Source: SHVO01 sp041905525
GTDB lineage: Bacteria > Pseudomonadota > Alphaproteobacteria > Rhodospirillales > Rhodospirillaceae
Direction: 5' to 3'
NCBI GenBank assembly: GCA_041905525.1
Contig: JAYRKY010000018.1
Span: 1-64,000, forward strand
DNA length: 64,000 nucleotides
Positions 1 through 7,909 of this stretch are shown here, in pieces. Every line of letters begins with the position of its first letter. Positions within the stretch are counted from its first letter, which is position 1. A program made the translations under genes and the position numbers. The notes beneath the pieces are model-generated. The model did not search any database and was not told where the DNA came from. It was given only the letters and a program-made list of their open reading frames with translations.

Positions 1-853
1 TCCTAAGGACGTCCAGGGCACCGGACGCGGCGGGCGCGTCACGCACACAGACGTGCTGGCGTATGTGCAGAACCGGGGCACGGCGAAAGCGGCTACGCCG
101 CGCGCGCCGGCTCCGGCCTCAACCCCCGCGAAACTCCAAGGCACGCCCACCGCGGGCGGGCGCCTCGTTCCGCATACCAATATTCGCCGCGCGATCGCCG
201 AGCACATGGCCCATAGCGTGGCGACCGCGCCGCATGTCACCGCCGTGTTCGAAGTGGACTTCAGCGCCATCATCGCGGACCGCGCCAAGAAGAAGGCAAA
301 GGGCGCCGATTGGGCCGGGCTGACCTACACGGCTTATTTCGTGCAGGCCTGCGTCCAAGCGCTGCAGACAGTGCCGGTGATCAACAGCCGGTGGCACGCC
401 GATGCCGTCGAGGTCTTCGACGATATCAATGTCGGCGTCGGTACGGCGCTGGGCGATGAAGGCCTAGTCGTGCCCGTGATCCACAAAGCCCAGACTCTGT
501 CGTTGATGGGCATTTCGCGTCAGCTGGCGGACCTCACGGCCCGCGCCCGCGCGGGCAAGCTGCAGCGTGCCGATGTTTCCGGCGGCACCTTCACGATTTC
601 GAACCATGGGGCCTCGGGCAGCCTGTTGGCGGCGCCGATCATCATCAACCAGCCGCAGTCGGCGATTCTCGGCATCGGCAAGCTGGAGAAGCGCGTTATC
701 GTGCGCGAGGTGGACGGACAGGATACGATCCAGATCCGACCGATGGCCTATGTTTCGCTGACCATCGACCACCGGGTGATCGACGGCCATCAGACCAACA
801 CCTTCCTCAAGAAGTGGGTGGATGTGATCGAAGGCTGGAACAGTCAGGACTAG
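1..853 (+). CDS. 2-oxoacid dehydrogenase E2 component (dihydrolipoamide acyltransferase), 5' end missing
   Basis: The reading frame is already open at base 2, so the gene starts upstream of the window; about 283 codons are visible. The first residues (GTGRGGRVT, then a DVL) match the end of a peripheral E3-binding domain. After an Ala/Pro-rich linker comes the catalytic acyltransferase domain, with the DHRxxDG active-site motif about 28 residues from the C-terminus. The enzyme moves an acyl group from lipoamide to CoA in a cytoplasmic 2-oxoacid dehydrogenase complex. The lipoyl domain and the E1 and E3 genes would lie outside. paaY follows after 13 bases, which suggests one transcript. The substrate (pyruvate, branched-chain or an aromatic 2-oxoacid) cannot be told from this part. 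Confidence 0.9.
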   Translation, partial: PKDVQGTGRGGRVTHTDVLAYVQNRGTAKAATPRAPAPASTPAKLQGTPTAGGRLVPHTNIRRAIAEHMAHSVATAPHVTAVFEVDFSAIIADRAKKKAKGADWAGLTYTAYFVQACVQALQTVPVINSRWHADAVEVFDDINVGVGTALGDEGLVVPVIHKAQTLSLMGISRQLADLTARARAGKLQRADVSGGTFTISNHGASGSLLAAPIIINQPQSAILGIGKLEKRVIVREVDGQDTIQIRPMAYVSLTIDHRVIDGHQTNTFLKKWVDVIEGWNSQD

Positions 854-866
854 GAGCGGTCCCACG

Positions 867-1469
867 ATGCCCGTTTATTCGTTCGAGGACTTCATCCCCG
901 TCGTCGATCCCACCGCCTTCGTTCATCCAACGGCCGTGTTGATCGGCGATGTGATTATCGGTCCCGGTGTTTATGTCGGTCCTGGCGCGTCGCTGCGCGG
1001 TGACTTCGGTACGGTGACTTTGGAGGAAGGCTCCAACATCCAAGATAACTGCGTCATGCATTCCTTCCCCGGCGCGGAAGCCCTGGTGGAAGTGAACGGA
1101 CATATCGGCCATGGCGCGATTCTGCACGGCTGCATCGTGAAGCGAAACGCGCTGGTTGGGATGAATGCGGTGGTCATGGACCGCGCCGTCGTCGGCGAGG
1201 AAGCGTTCGTCGCGGCGGCGAGCTTCGTGAAAGCCAGCTTCGAAATTCCTGCGCGAATGCTCGCGGCCGGTATACCCGCAAAGGTGATCCGCCCCCTGAC
1301 CGCGCAGGAGATCGCGTGGAAGGCGCAAGGCACCGTCGAGTATCAGATTCTCGCGCGGCAGAGCCGCGAAACCATGCGCGAAGTTGTGCCGTTGACGGCC
1401 GTCGAGCCTGGCCGCCCGCAACGCAGCGGCGGCTACGTCCCCCTCACGGACTTGAAGCGCGGCTCGTAA
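867..1469 (+). CDS. paaY: PaaY, hexapeptide-repeat thioesterase of phenylacetate degradation
   Basis: 200 residues that closely resemble PaaY of the gamma-carbonic anhydrase-like left-handed beta-helix family. Hexapeptide repeats run through the first two thirds. His65, His82 and His87 have the spacing of the metal ligands in this family. PaaY is known as a thioesterase that removes dead-end ring-hydroxylated CoA thioesters and so protects the phenylacetate pathway. An RBS-like ggagcgg precedes the ATG, and the gene lies 13 bases after the E2 gene. The nearby paaABCDE, paaG, paaZ and paaK support the call over the related CaiE. Confidence 0.92.
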   Translation: MPVYSFEDFIPVVDPTAFVHPTAVLIGDVIIGPGVYVGPGASLRGDFGTVTLEEGSNIQDNCVMHSFPGAEALVEVNGHIGHGAILHGCIVKRNALVGMNAVVMDRAVVGEEAFVAAASFVKASFEIPARMLAAGIPAKVIRPLTAQEIAWKAQGTVEYQILARQSRETMREVVPLTAVEPGRPQRSGGYVPLTDLKRGS

Positions 1470-1536
1470 CTTTCTTTCCCAGGGTTGATACCGCAGGTCA
1501 GATGCCCTACGAATCCTCGTCAGGGGGCTTCGTTAC

Positions 1537-2160
1537 ATGGCACGTACGCAGGCGTCAGATTTCAACGACCGGCGCGAGTTCATTATTGAACGCGCCCTGC
1601 AGCTCTATGCCGAGAAGGGCTTCCTCGGCGCTTCGGTCGCCGATCTCGCCACCGCCTGCAAGACGTCGAAGTCGCTCATCTATCACTACTTCCCTTCGAA
1701 AGAAGACATTCTCTTCGAGGCGATGGACTCCCACATCAAGACCCTGAGCAACGCCGCCTCGGGCATCGCGTCTATGGAAGGCGCCAGTGCCTCGGACAAG
1801 CTCAGCGCACTGATCCACGCCTTCATGCATCTCTATGTCGGCGCCGCCGCTCGTCATAAGGTGCTCATCAACGAGCTCTATCACTTGCCGCCCAACCGCC
1901 GCGACATCATCGTCGGCCGTCAGCGTCGGCTGATTCAGCTGGTGGTCGATCTGGTGGCCGAGATCCAGCCGCAGCTGAAGGCGCGGCCGGAACTGCTGCG
2001 GCCCGCGGCCATGTTGTTTTACGGGATGCTCAACTGGACCCACACCTGGTTCGATCCCAAAGGGCCGGCGTCAGTCGATTCGATTTCCGAGCTGATGGGC
2101 GATCTGATGATCGGCGGCTTGAAGACCCTGCCGGTTCCGTCGAAGAAGACCCGCCGCTAG
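1537..2160 (+). CDS. TetR-family regulator, probably PaaR-type repressor of phenylacetate genes
   Basis: 207 residues. The N-terminus has a TetR helix-turn-helix (roughly residues 12-60), ending in the typical SLIYHYFPSKEDIL recognition-helix segment. The C-terminal part is a helical ligand-binding domain. It lies between paaY and the convergent paaE, 6 bases from the end of paaE. TetR-type PaaR repressors that sense phenylacetyl-CoA control paa genes in several Proteobacteria, so this job is inferred from position. Possible operators are listed upstream of paaA and paaG. A G-rich stretch before the ATG may be the RBS. Confidence 0.85.
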   Translation: MARTQASDFNDRREFIIERALQLYAEKGFLGASVADLATACKTSKSLIYHYFPSKEDILFEAMDSHIKTLSNAASGIASMEGASASDKLSALIHAFMHLYVGAAARHKVLINELYHLPPNRRDIIVGRQRRLIQLVVDLVAEIQPQLKARPELLRPAAMLFYGMLNWTHTWFDPKGPASVDSISELMGDLMIGGLKTLPVPSKKTRR

Positions 2161-2166
2161 CGCGTC

Positions 2167-3246
2167 CTAGACGTCGTAATCCAGCACGACTTTTTCAGAC
2201 ACAGGGAACGCCTGGCAAGTGAGGACCAAGCCTTGCGCGAGATCCTCGGGCGCGAGGCCGTAGTTTGTCTTCATCTTCACTTCGCCCTCGATGACCTTCG
2301 CTTTGCAGGTGGCGCAGACCCCGGCCTTGCAGGCAAACGGCGCCGGCAACCCGGCCGCCCGCGCATTCTCGAGAATGCTGCCTTTGTCGGCATCGTAAGC
2401 CAAGGTGCGCAGGCGCCCATCGATACGCACCTGGACTTTCGAGCCCTGCGCCTTTCGCTCGAGCGCCGCGACCGAAGGGTCTTGCGTCGGCGCCGGCAAA
2501 CCATCGGCGGTGAAGCGCTCGATCAAGATTTTTTCCGGCGGGATGCCGTGCTTCTTCGCCGCTTCCTCAGCGGCGGTCATCATGGGCCCGGGGCCGCAGA
2601 TGAAGACTGCGTCGATAGTGCGGTCGCCGACCAGCAAAGTCAGCGCTTCGGTGGCTTTGGCGAGATCAAGGCGGCCGTTGAACAGTTCCACTTCGCCGTC
2701 TTCCTCGTCGAGGAAGTGATAGAGCTCGAAACGGGACATGTAGCGGTCCTTCAGGTTCGCGAGCTCCTCGAGGAACATAATCGTGTGGCTGGCGCGATTG
2801 CCATAAAACAGTATGAATTCGCTGTCGGGCTCGTCGCGCAGACCGGTCTTCAGCAGCGAGAGGATCGGCGTGATGCCCGAACCGCCCGACATCAGAAGAT
2901 AGCGCCGTTTCTTGCCCTTCTCGAACGCCCACGTGAAGCTGCCGTGCGGCGGCATCGCCTCGATGACATGCCCGGCTTTGATCTCGCGGTTCGCCCACGT
3001 GGAGAATCGACCCTTCGCGACTTCCTTCACCGCAATTCGCAGTTCGTTTTCGTGGGGCGCCACGCAGACCGAATAGTTGCGGCGAACTTCCTCGCCGTTG
3101 ATGTCGACCTTGAGGGTCAAATGCTGGCCGGGACGGAACTGGAATTTGTCCTTCAGCTCTTCCGGGATTTGGAACAGGATCGACACGGCATCCGCAGTTT
3201 CACGGCGCACATCGGCGATCTTCAGCTGATGAAATCCAACGGACAT
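2167..3246 (-). CDS. paaE: PaaE, FAD/[2Fe-2S] reductase of the phenylacetyl-CoA epoxidase
   Basis: 359 residues. The N-terminal part is a ferredoxin-reductase module: an FAD-binding barrel with the RRNYSVC motif near residues 55-61, then an NAD(P) domain with SGGSGITP. The last ~90 residues are a plant-type [2Fe-2S] domain with CKAGVCATC and a distal Cys in LTCQ. PaaE passes electrons from NADPH to the di-iron PaaA. It is the last gene of paaABCDE, 16 bases after paaD. All four cluster Cys are present, unlike the separate ferredoxin at 35808-36062. Confidence 0.95.
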   Translation of the reverse strand: MSVGFHQLKIADVRRETADAVSILFQIPEELKDKFQFRPGQHLTLKVDINGEEVRRNYSVCVAPHENELRIAVKEVAKGRFSTWANREIKAGHVIEAMPPHGSFTWAFEKGKKRRYLLMSGGSGITPILSLLKTGLRDEPDSEFILFYGNRASHTIMFLEELANLKDRYMSRFELYHFLDEEDGEVELFNGRLDLAKATEALTLLVGDRTIDAVFICGPGPMMTAAEEAAKKHGIPPEKILIERFTADGLPAPTQDPSVAALERKAQGSKVQVRIDGRLRTLAYDADKGSILENARAAGLPAPFACKAGVCATCKAKVIEGEVKMKTNYGLAPEDLAQGLVLTCQAFPVSEKVVLDYDV

Positions 3247-3262
3247 CGTTCCCTCTGGTCTC

Positions 3263-3736
3263 TTAGTGACACTTGAAGCGGTCGAAAGGCTCGCGGCAGG
3301 TTTCGCACTGCCAAAGCGCCTTGCAGGGCGTCGAACCGAAACGGCTGACTTCCCGCGTCTTGATCGAGCCGCAGCGCGGGCAGGTCGCCGGCTGCGCGTT
3401 CTTAAGGCCGGGTGCGCCGCTGCCCTTTGGCGGCGGAGCGATCCCGTAGGCCTGGAGTTTCTGGCGCCCCGTTTCAGTGATCCAATCGGTGGTCCAAGGC
3501 GGCGAGAGCGCCACTTCGATCTTCACCTCGTTCAGCGCCGCGTTATCAAGCGCCTTGCGAATGTCGGATTGGATCACTTGGGTTGCGGGGCAGCCGCTGT
3601 AGGTCGTTGTGATGATGACGCTGGGCGGATCTTCCCTCACGTCGCGCACGATCCCCAGCTCAACCACGGAAACCACTGGGATTTCGGGGTCGGGCACGTG
3701 GGACAACACGTCGAGGACGCGTTCGCGCCAACTCAT
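3263..3736 (-). CDS. paaD: PaaD, phenylacetyl-CoA epoxidase maturation subunit
   Basis: 157 residues. The N-terminal ~95 residues are a DUF59/MIP18-like domain (start VLSHVPDPEIPVVSVVELGIV), the fold used in iron-sulfur assembly factors. The C-terminus has a Cys-rich CPRCG...CETC zinc-ribbon-like part typical of PaaD. PaaD is needed for a functional PaaABCE enzyme and is thought to help cofactor insertion. It lies 4 bases after paaC and 16 before paaE in the operon. Confidence 0.95.
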   Translation of the reverse strand: MSWRERVLDVLSHVPDPEIPVVSVVELGIVRDVREDPPSVIITTTYSGCPATQVIQSDIRKALDNAALNEVKIEVALSPPWTTDWITETGRQKLQAYGIAPPPKGSGAPGLKNAQPATCPRCGSIKTREVSRFGSTPCKALWQCETCREPFDRFKCH

Positions 3737-3740
3737 CGAA

Positions 3741-4499
3741 TCACCACACCGCGTCGGGATAGGCTCTTGGCAGGAACTGCATCTCCGCGAGCAGATGCCC
3801 GAGATGTTCCGAATGACGGCCCTGCCGCCCGCCCGTCACTGGGCGTGGGTATTTCGGCAGCGGCAGCGTGGCCTCGGCGAAGGTGGAGTCCAGCGCCGCA
3901 TCGAACGCCGGGCGCAGTTTGGCGGGATCCACGGCGATACCCTCCGCGATCAGCGCGGCATCGCCGGGCTCGGCGGCAAACAGTTCATCGACGAAGCGCC
4001 AATACCATTCGAAGCCATCCAGCATTCGCTCGTGGCTTTCCTCGGTGCCATCCCCGAGGCGAATCACCCACTCCGCGGCAAGATCCGCGTGGTAGCTGGT
4101 TTCTTTTAGCGCCTTGGCCGCGATCTCAGCGAGGCGGCGATCAGTGGAACGCGACAGATGCTGATAAAGGGCGCGCTGATATGTCGAAAAAATGAACTGG
4201 CGAGCAATCGTGCGCCCGAAGTCGCCGTTAGGCTGCTCGACCAGCAACGAATTGCGGTAGGCGGTCACGTCGCGGTGGAACGCGAGCTTATCGGCATCGC
4301 GCCCCTTGCCTTCGATCTCTCCGGCGTAGTTCAGGAAGAGCGTGCCTTGTCCGATCAAGTCCAGCGCGACGTTGGTCAGAGTCAGATCTGTTTCGAGAGC
4401 GGGCGCATGGCCGCACCACTCGCCCAGACGCTGCGAAAGCACAAGCGCATCGTCGCCAAGGCGCAGGACATAGTCGAAGAGGGCTTCGTTGGCCGTCAT
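3741..4499 (-). CDS. paaC: PaaC, structural subunit of phenylacetyl-CoA 1,2-epoxidase
   Basis: 252 residues, a full-length PaaC: a ferritin-like helical protein that pairs with PaaA but does not carry the catalytic di-iron site. Typical segments are LGDDALVLSQRLGEWCGHAP near the N-terminus and ETSYHADLAAEWVIRLGDGTEESHERM in parts around residue 135. It works in the cytoplasm as part of the PaaABC core that epoxidises phenylacetyl-CoA. It lies 15 bases after paaB and 4 before paaD. Confidence 0.95.
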   Translation of the reverse strand: MTANEALFDYVLRLGDDALVLSQRLGEWCGHAPALETDLTLTNVALDLIGQGTLFLNYAGEIEGKGRDADKLAFHRDVTAYRNSLLVEQPNGDFGRTIARQFIFSTYQRALYQHLSRSTDRRLAEIAAKALKETSYHADLAAEWVIRLGDGTEESHERMLDGFEWYWRFVDELFAAEPGDAALIAEGIAVDPAKLRPAFDAALDSTFAEATLPLPKYPRPVTGGRQGRHSEHLGHLLAEMQFLPRAYPDAVW

Positions 4500-4514
4500 G
4501 AAAAGCGCCGCGGA

Positions 4515-4808
4515 TCAGATGTGCTTGATGTGGTCGGGAACCACATAGAACGTCGGATGACGGTAAACCTTCGATTCGGCGGGTTCGAAGATCGGGCCCG
4601 CTTCCGCAGGATCCGATGCGACGATGTCCGAGGAGCGGATCACCCAAATGCTCACGCCTTCCATGCGGCGCGTATAGGTGTCACGGGCATGGCGGAGCGC
4701 GATCTCGCCGTCAGGCGCGTGAACCGAGCCGGCATGACGGTGCGAGAGGCCGTGCTTGGCGCGGATGAACACTTCCCACAGCGGCCATTCGTTCTTTTCG
4801 TTAGCCAT
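4515..4808 (-). CDS. paaB: PaaB, small subunit of phenylacetyl-CoA 1,2-epoxidase
   Basis: 97 residues starting MANEKNEWPLWEVFIR, the classical PaaB N-terminus; a longer frame upstream is only readthrough into paaA. The chosen ATG overlaps the end of paaA by 8 bases (ATGGCTAA holds the paaA stop codon), which fits translational coupling. PaaB bridges PaaAC heterodimers in the epoxidase. The segment HRHAGSVHAPDGE followed by ALRHARDTYTRR is well conserved in the family. Confidence 0.95.
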   Translation of the reverse strand: MANEKNEWPLWEVFIRAKHGLSHRHAGSVHAPDGEIALRHARDTYTRRMEGVSIWVIRSSDIVASDPAEAGPIFEPAESKVYRHPTFYVVPDHIKHI

Positions 4809-5805
4809 TGACCACTTCCTTCTGTCTGCGGGCCGCCTGCTTGGAGGCATGTGCCAGCGCGGCTTCGCGCACCCACGCACCTTCAGCCCAAGCTTCCTTC
4901 CGCGCCTTCATGCGTTCCTTGGCGACAGGGCCTTCGCCCTTCACAACCGCCCAGAACTCGTCCCAATCGATCGTTCCGTAGTCGTAGTGACCGCGCGCCT
5001 CGTTCCACTTCAGGTCCGGATCCGGCACCGTGAGGCCGATGGCTTCCGCTTGCGGGACGGTCACGTCGATGAATTTCTGGCGCAATTCGTCGTTCGTCTC
5101 GCGCTTGATGCGCCAACGCACCGACTGCGCGGTGTTGGGGGAATTATCGTCCGGCGGGCCGAACATCATGATCGACGGCCACCACCAACGATTTAGCGCG
5201 TCTTGCGCCATCGCCTTTTGCTCCGGCGTGCCGGCGGCCATCTGCATCATGATTTCGAAGCCCTGACGCTGATGGAAGCTTTCTTCCTTACACACACGCA
5301 CCATGGCGCGCGCGTAGGGACCGTAGGACGTGCGCTGCAGCGGCACTTGGTTCATGATCGCGGCGCCGTCCACTAGCCAGCCGATGGCGCCGATGTCCGC
5401 CCATGACAACGTCGGATAATTGAAGATGGTCGAGTATTTCGCTTTGCCGCTGTGAAGCGCATCGATCATCTCGTCGCGGCTGATGCCGAGGGTTTCAGCC
5501 GCCGAGTACAGATAGAGCCCATGGCCGCCTTCGTCCTGGACTTTCGCCAGCAATACAGCTTTGCGGCGCAGCGACGGCGCCCGCGTCACCCAGTTGCCTT
5601 CCGGCAGCATGCCGACGACTTCAGAGTGGGCGTGCTGCGAAATCTGGCGAATCAGCGTCTTGCGGTACGCCTCGGGCATCCAGTCTTTGGGCTCGATGAA
5701 TTCGTCGTTGGCGACGCGCGCTTCAAAGGCCTCCAGAAGCTCGGGCGATTCCGCAGCCGACGGACCCTGGCGGGTCGGGTTTTTGCTCATCTCGGTCGTG
5801 TACAT
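4801..5805 (-). CDS. paaA: PaaA, catalytic di-iron subunit of phenylacetyl-CoA 1,2-epoxidase
   Basis: 334 residues. It has the di-iron ligand motifs QDEGGHG and CKEESFHQRQG of PaaA. The enzyme uses O2 and PaaE electrons to form the 1,2-epoxide of phenylacetyl-CoA. It is the first gene of the minus-strand operon paaABCDE. A second in-frame Met (MSKN) five codons in is an alternative start. Upstream lies a TTGACC/TATAGT promoter-like pair with a candidate TetR operator between them. Length and motifs match the family well. Confidence 0.97.
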   Translation of the reverse strand: MYTTEMSKNPTRQGPSAAESPELLEAFEARVANDEFIEPKDWMPEAYRKTLIRQISQHAHSEVVGMLPEGNWVTRAPSLRRKAVLLAKVQDEGGHGLYLYSAAETLGISRDEMIDALHSGKAKYSTIFNYPTLSWADIGAIGWLVDGAAIMNQVPLQRTSYGPYARAMVRVCKEESFHQRQGFEIMMQMAAGTPEQKAMAQDALNRWWWPSIMMFGPPDDNSPNTAQSVRWRIKRETNDELRQKFIDVTVPQAEAIGLTVPDPDLKWNEARGHYDYGTIDWDEFWAVVKGEGPVAKERMKARKEAWAEGAWVREAALAHASKQAARRQKEVVNG

Positions 5806-5831
5806 GGGCGTTTCCTAAGAATGAGATCCGT

Positions 5832-5872
5832 ATTGGAACTATAATAATAAACCGAACAGCCGGTCAATTAAT
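5832..5872 (-). promoter_or_regulatory. paaA promoter with candidate PaaR-type operator
   Basis: Read on the minus strand, a TTGACC box is followed 18 bases later by TATAGT (TATTAT at 15 bases is an alternative). The stretch between and over the -35 box holds ACCG-N6-CGGT (5851-5864 on the plus strand), an inverted repeat placed where a TetR repressor would block RNA polymerase. A similar AATAATAA-N-CCGA stretch occurs upstream of paaG at 7863-7885. The sites are seen; binding by the TetR at 1537-2160 is inferred. Confidence 0.5.
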
Positions 5873-5992
5873 TCCCCAGACTTTTCCCCGCGCGGCCGGA
5901 TTCTAAGCCAAGACCTTCGCCCGGCAAGCGGTAAAGGTCCTATCAACAAGCGGAATCTGAAACCTTCTCAGATAGTTACAGGCAGAACCCGC

Positions 5993-7201
5993 TTAGGGTC
6001 TTGCCAGCAGAACCGCGATTCCCTGACCAACCCCGATGCACATTGTACAGAGGGCGTAATTGCCGCTTCTAGCCTGCATCTCAAGGCTCGCGGTGAGGGC
6101 GAGCCTCGCCCCGGACATCCCCAGCGGGTGGCCAAGGGCGATAGCGCCCCCGTTCGGGTTCACGTTTTCCGCGTCGTCGGCGATCCCCAGCTCGCGCAAC
6201 ACAGCCAGCCCTTGCGCTGCGAAGGCTTCGTTCAATTCGATCACGGACAGATCCGGGATGGCCAACCGATTGCGCGCCAACAGCTTTTGTGTGGCGGGGG
6301 CGGGGCCGATCCCCATGATGCGCGGCGGTACGCCGGCGACGGAGCAGCCGACGACCCGCGCGATCGGCGTAAGGCCGTACTGCTTCACAGCCCTTTCGCT
6401 AGCGATGATCAGGGCGGCCGCGCCGTCGTTGACGCCGCTGGCGTTGCCCGCCGTAATCGAGCCGCCTTCGCGCACGATCGGCTTCAATTTCGAGAGGGCC
6501 TCAACGGTGGTCGCGCGGGGGTGCTCGTCCTTGTCGACGACGATCGGATCACCCTTCGCGGGCTTAATCGTTACCGCGACGATTTCCTTCGTAAAACGGC
6601 CGTCGGCTTGCGCCTTCGAGGCGCGCTCCTGGCTGCGGGCAGCGAATCTATCCTGATCGATGCGCGAGATTTTGTAGTCCTGCGCCACGTTCTCAGCGGT
6701 CTCCGGCATCGAATCGATCCCGAATTGCGCCTTCATCAGAGGGTTTACAAAGCGCCAGCCAATAGTGGTGTCGAAGATCTGCGCGTCCCGGCTGAAGGCC
6801 GTATTCGCCTTACCCATGACGAACGGCGCACGCGTCATGCTTTCGACGCCGCCTGCGATCATGAGATCGGCCTCTCCCGTCTTGATCGCGCGCGCGGCCA
6901 TGGCTACGGCGTCGAGCCCCGAGCCGCAGAGACGGTTGATGGTCGTACCCGGCACGCCATCGCCGATGCCCGACAGAAGCGCGGCCATGCGCGCGACATT
7001 CCGGTTGTCTTCACCGGCTTGGTTCGCGCAGCCCAAGATGACGTCGTCGACGGCGGTGAAGTCCACCTTCGGGTTGCGGACCTTCAATTCCGCCAGCACT
7101 TTCGCCGCCAAGTCGTCGGGACGTACGTTGGCGAGGCTGCCGCTGTAGCGCCCTATGGGCGTGCGGATGCCGTCACAGATAAAAGCTTCAGCCATTTCCA
7201 T
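5993..7201 (-). CDS. paaJ: PaaJ, 3-oxoadipyl-CoA/3-oxo-5,6-dehydrosuberyl-CoA thiolase
   Basis: 402 residues, a degradative thiolase with the three family signatures: nucleophile Cys92 in NRLCGSG, His358 in GGAIALGHPLG, and Cys388 in CTMCIGVGQG. In the paa pathway PaaJ cleaves 3-oxo-5,6-dehydrosuberyl-CoA and later 3-oxoadipyl-CoA to succinyl-CoA and acetyl-CoA. The context favours PaaJ over the very similar PcaF. The ATG at 7201 overlaps the paaI stop by one base (TAATG); a second ATG two codons later is possible. It ends 187 bases before paaA on the same strand. Confidence 0.92.
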   Translation of the reverse strand: MEMAEAFICDGIRTPIGRYSGSLANVRPDDLAAKVLAELKVRNPKVDFTAVDDVILGCANQAGEDNRNVARMAALLSGIGDGVPGTTINRLCGSGLDAVAMAARAIKTGEADLMIAGGVESMTRAPFVMGKANTAFSRDAQIFDTTIGWRFVNPLMKAQFGIDSMPETAENVAQDYKISRIDQDRFAARSQERASKAQADGRFTKEIVAVTIKPAKGDPIVVDKDEHPRATTVEALSKLKPIVREGGSITAGNASGVNDGAAALIIASERAVKQYGLTPIARVVGCSVAGVPPRIMGIGPAPATQKLLARNRLAIPDLSVIELNEAFAAQGLAVLRELGIADDAENVNPNGGAIALGHPLGMSGARLALTASLEMQARSGNYALCTMCIGVGQGIAVLLARP

Positions 7202-7629
7202 TACTCCTCGACTATGGCCCCGCCGACGATGCGGGATTGTCCTTGAAACTGCGCCACGACGCGGCCATCGCCGCCTCTGACGGTGATTGCGTAGACGCCG
7301 CTGCGGCCCATCAGCGCGATCTCACGCGCTTCGGCTTCCAGCCGCTCGCCGTTTTTCACGGGCGAGGTGAAAACGATGGAGGCGCTTTGCGCCACGGCGG
7401 CTTGATTACGGGAATTGCAGGCATAGGCGAACGCCGTGTCGGCGAGGGCAAAGATGTGCCCACCATGCGCGATCTTATGGCTATTCAACATCACATCGCT
7501 GACGGTCATCGAAATCTTGCTGTAACCGACGTCCGCGTCCTCGACCTTCACGCCCCAGGACGGGCCGGTTCCTTCGCCCTTCAACATCGTTTCGGCGATA
7601 CGCCGTGCAAGTGTGCGGCCGTCAGACAT
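7201..7629 (-). CDS. paaI: PaaI, hotdog-fold (hydroxy)phenylacetyl-CoA thioesterase
   Basis: 142 residues with the PaaI hotdog signature: Asn49, His55-Gly-Gly and the likely catalytic Asp64 in NSHKIAHGGHIFALADTAFA. The enzyme hydrolyses phenylacetyl-CoA and ring-hydroxylated CoA esters, freeing CoA when the pathway stalls. It is the first gene of a two-gene unit with paaJ, sharing one base with it. It is divergent from paaG across a 280-base spacer. Together with PaaY it gives this cluster two different rescue thioesterases. Confidence 0.92.
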   Translation of the reverse strand: MSDGRTLARRIAETMLKGEGTGPSWGVKVEDADVGYSKISMTVSDVMLNSHKIAHGGHIFALADTAFAYACNSRNQAAVAQSASIVFTSPVKNGERLEAEAREIALMGRSGVYAITVRGGDGRVVAQFQGQSRIVGGAIVEE

Positions 7630-7909
7630 GATGATTTGCCTTGTGAAAGAGGCGGACAGGCTAGCGCGGACGACGTGAAGTTCCTAGGTAACCACTACAT
7701 CCGGGGTGGAACTTGCATTCATACGCCGCGTACCAAACTAATCGTCGCAACGCCGCTCATCACTCCGAAATTCGCATGGCAGCTTGCCGCAAACGCGCGC
7801 GAACTTTGCAATGGCGACGCTATGTATTTTGCGCTTATTTAAGCCACTAAAATCGCCTTGCCAATAATAATCCGACCGGCCATTCTGCGAATTCCCGAGG
7901 AGGACGCGC
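7630..7909. promoter_or_regulatory. divergent spacer between paaIJ and paaGZK, with candidate operator
   Basis: 280 bases with no convincing gene. At 7863-7885 the plus strand reads AATAATAAT then CCGACCGGCCATTC, close to the stretch upstream of paaA (AATAATAAA then CCGAACAGCCGGTC). TTGCCA at 7858-7863 and CATTCT 17 bases later are a weak promoter pair for paaG that would straddle this site. A strong RBS (gaggagg) precedes the paaG ATG. I see no clear matching site closer to paaI. Confidence 0.4.

Noticed and set aside
2233..3276. 347-codon open frame on the plus strand
   Set aside because: Antisense to paaE, with biased Arg content and no RBS.
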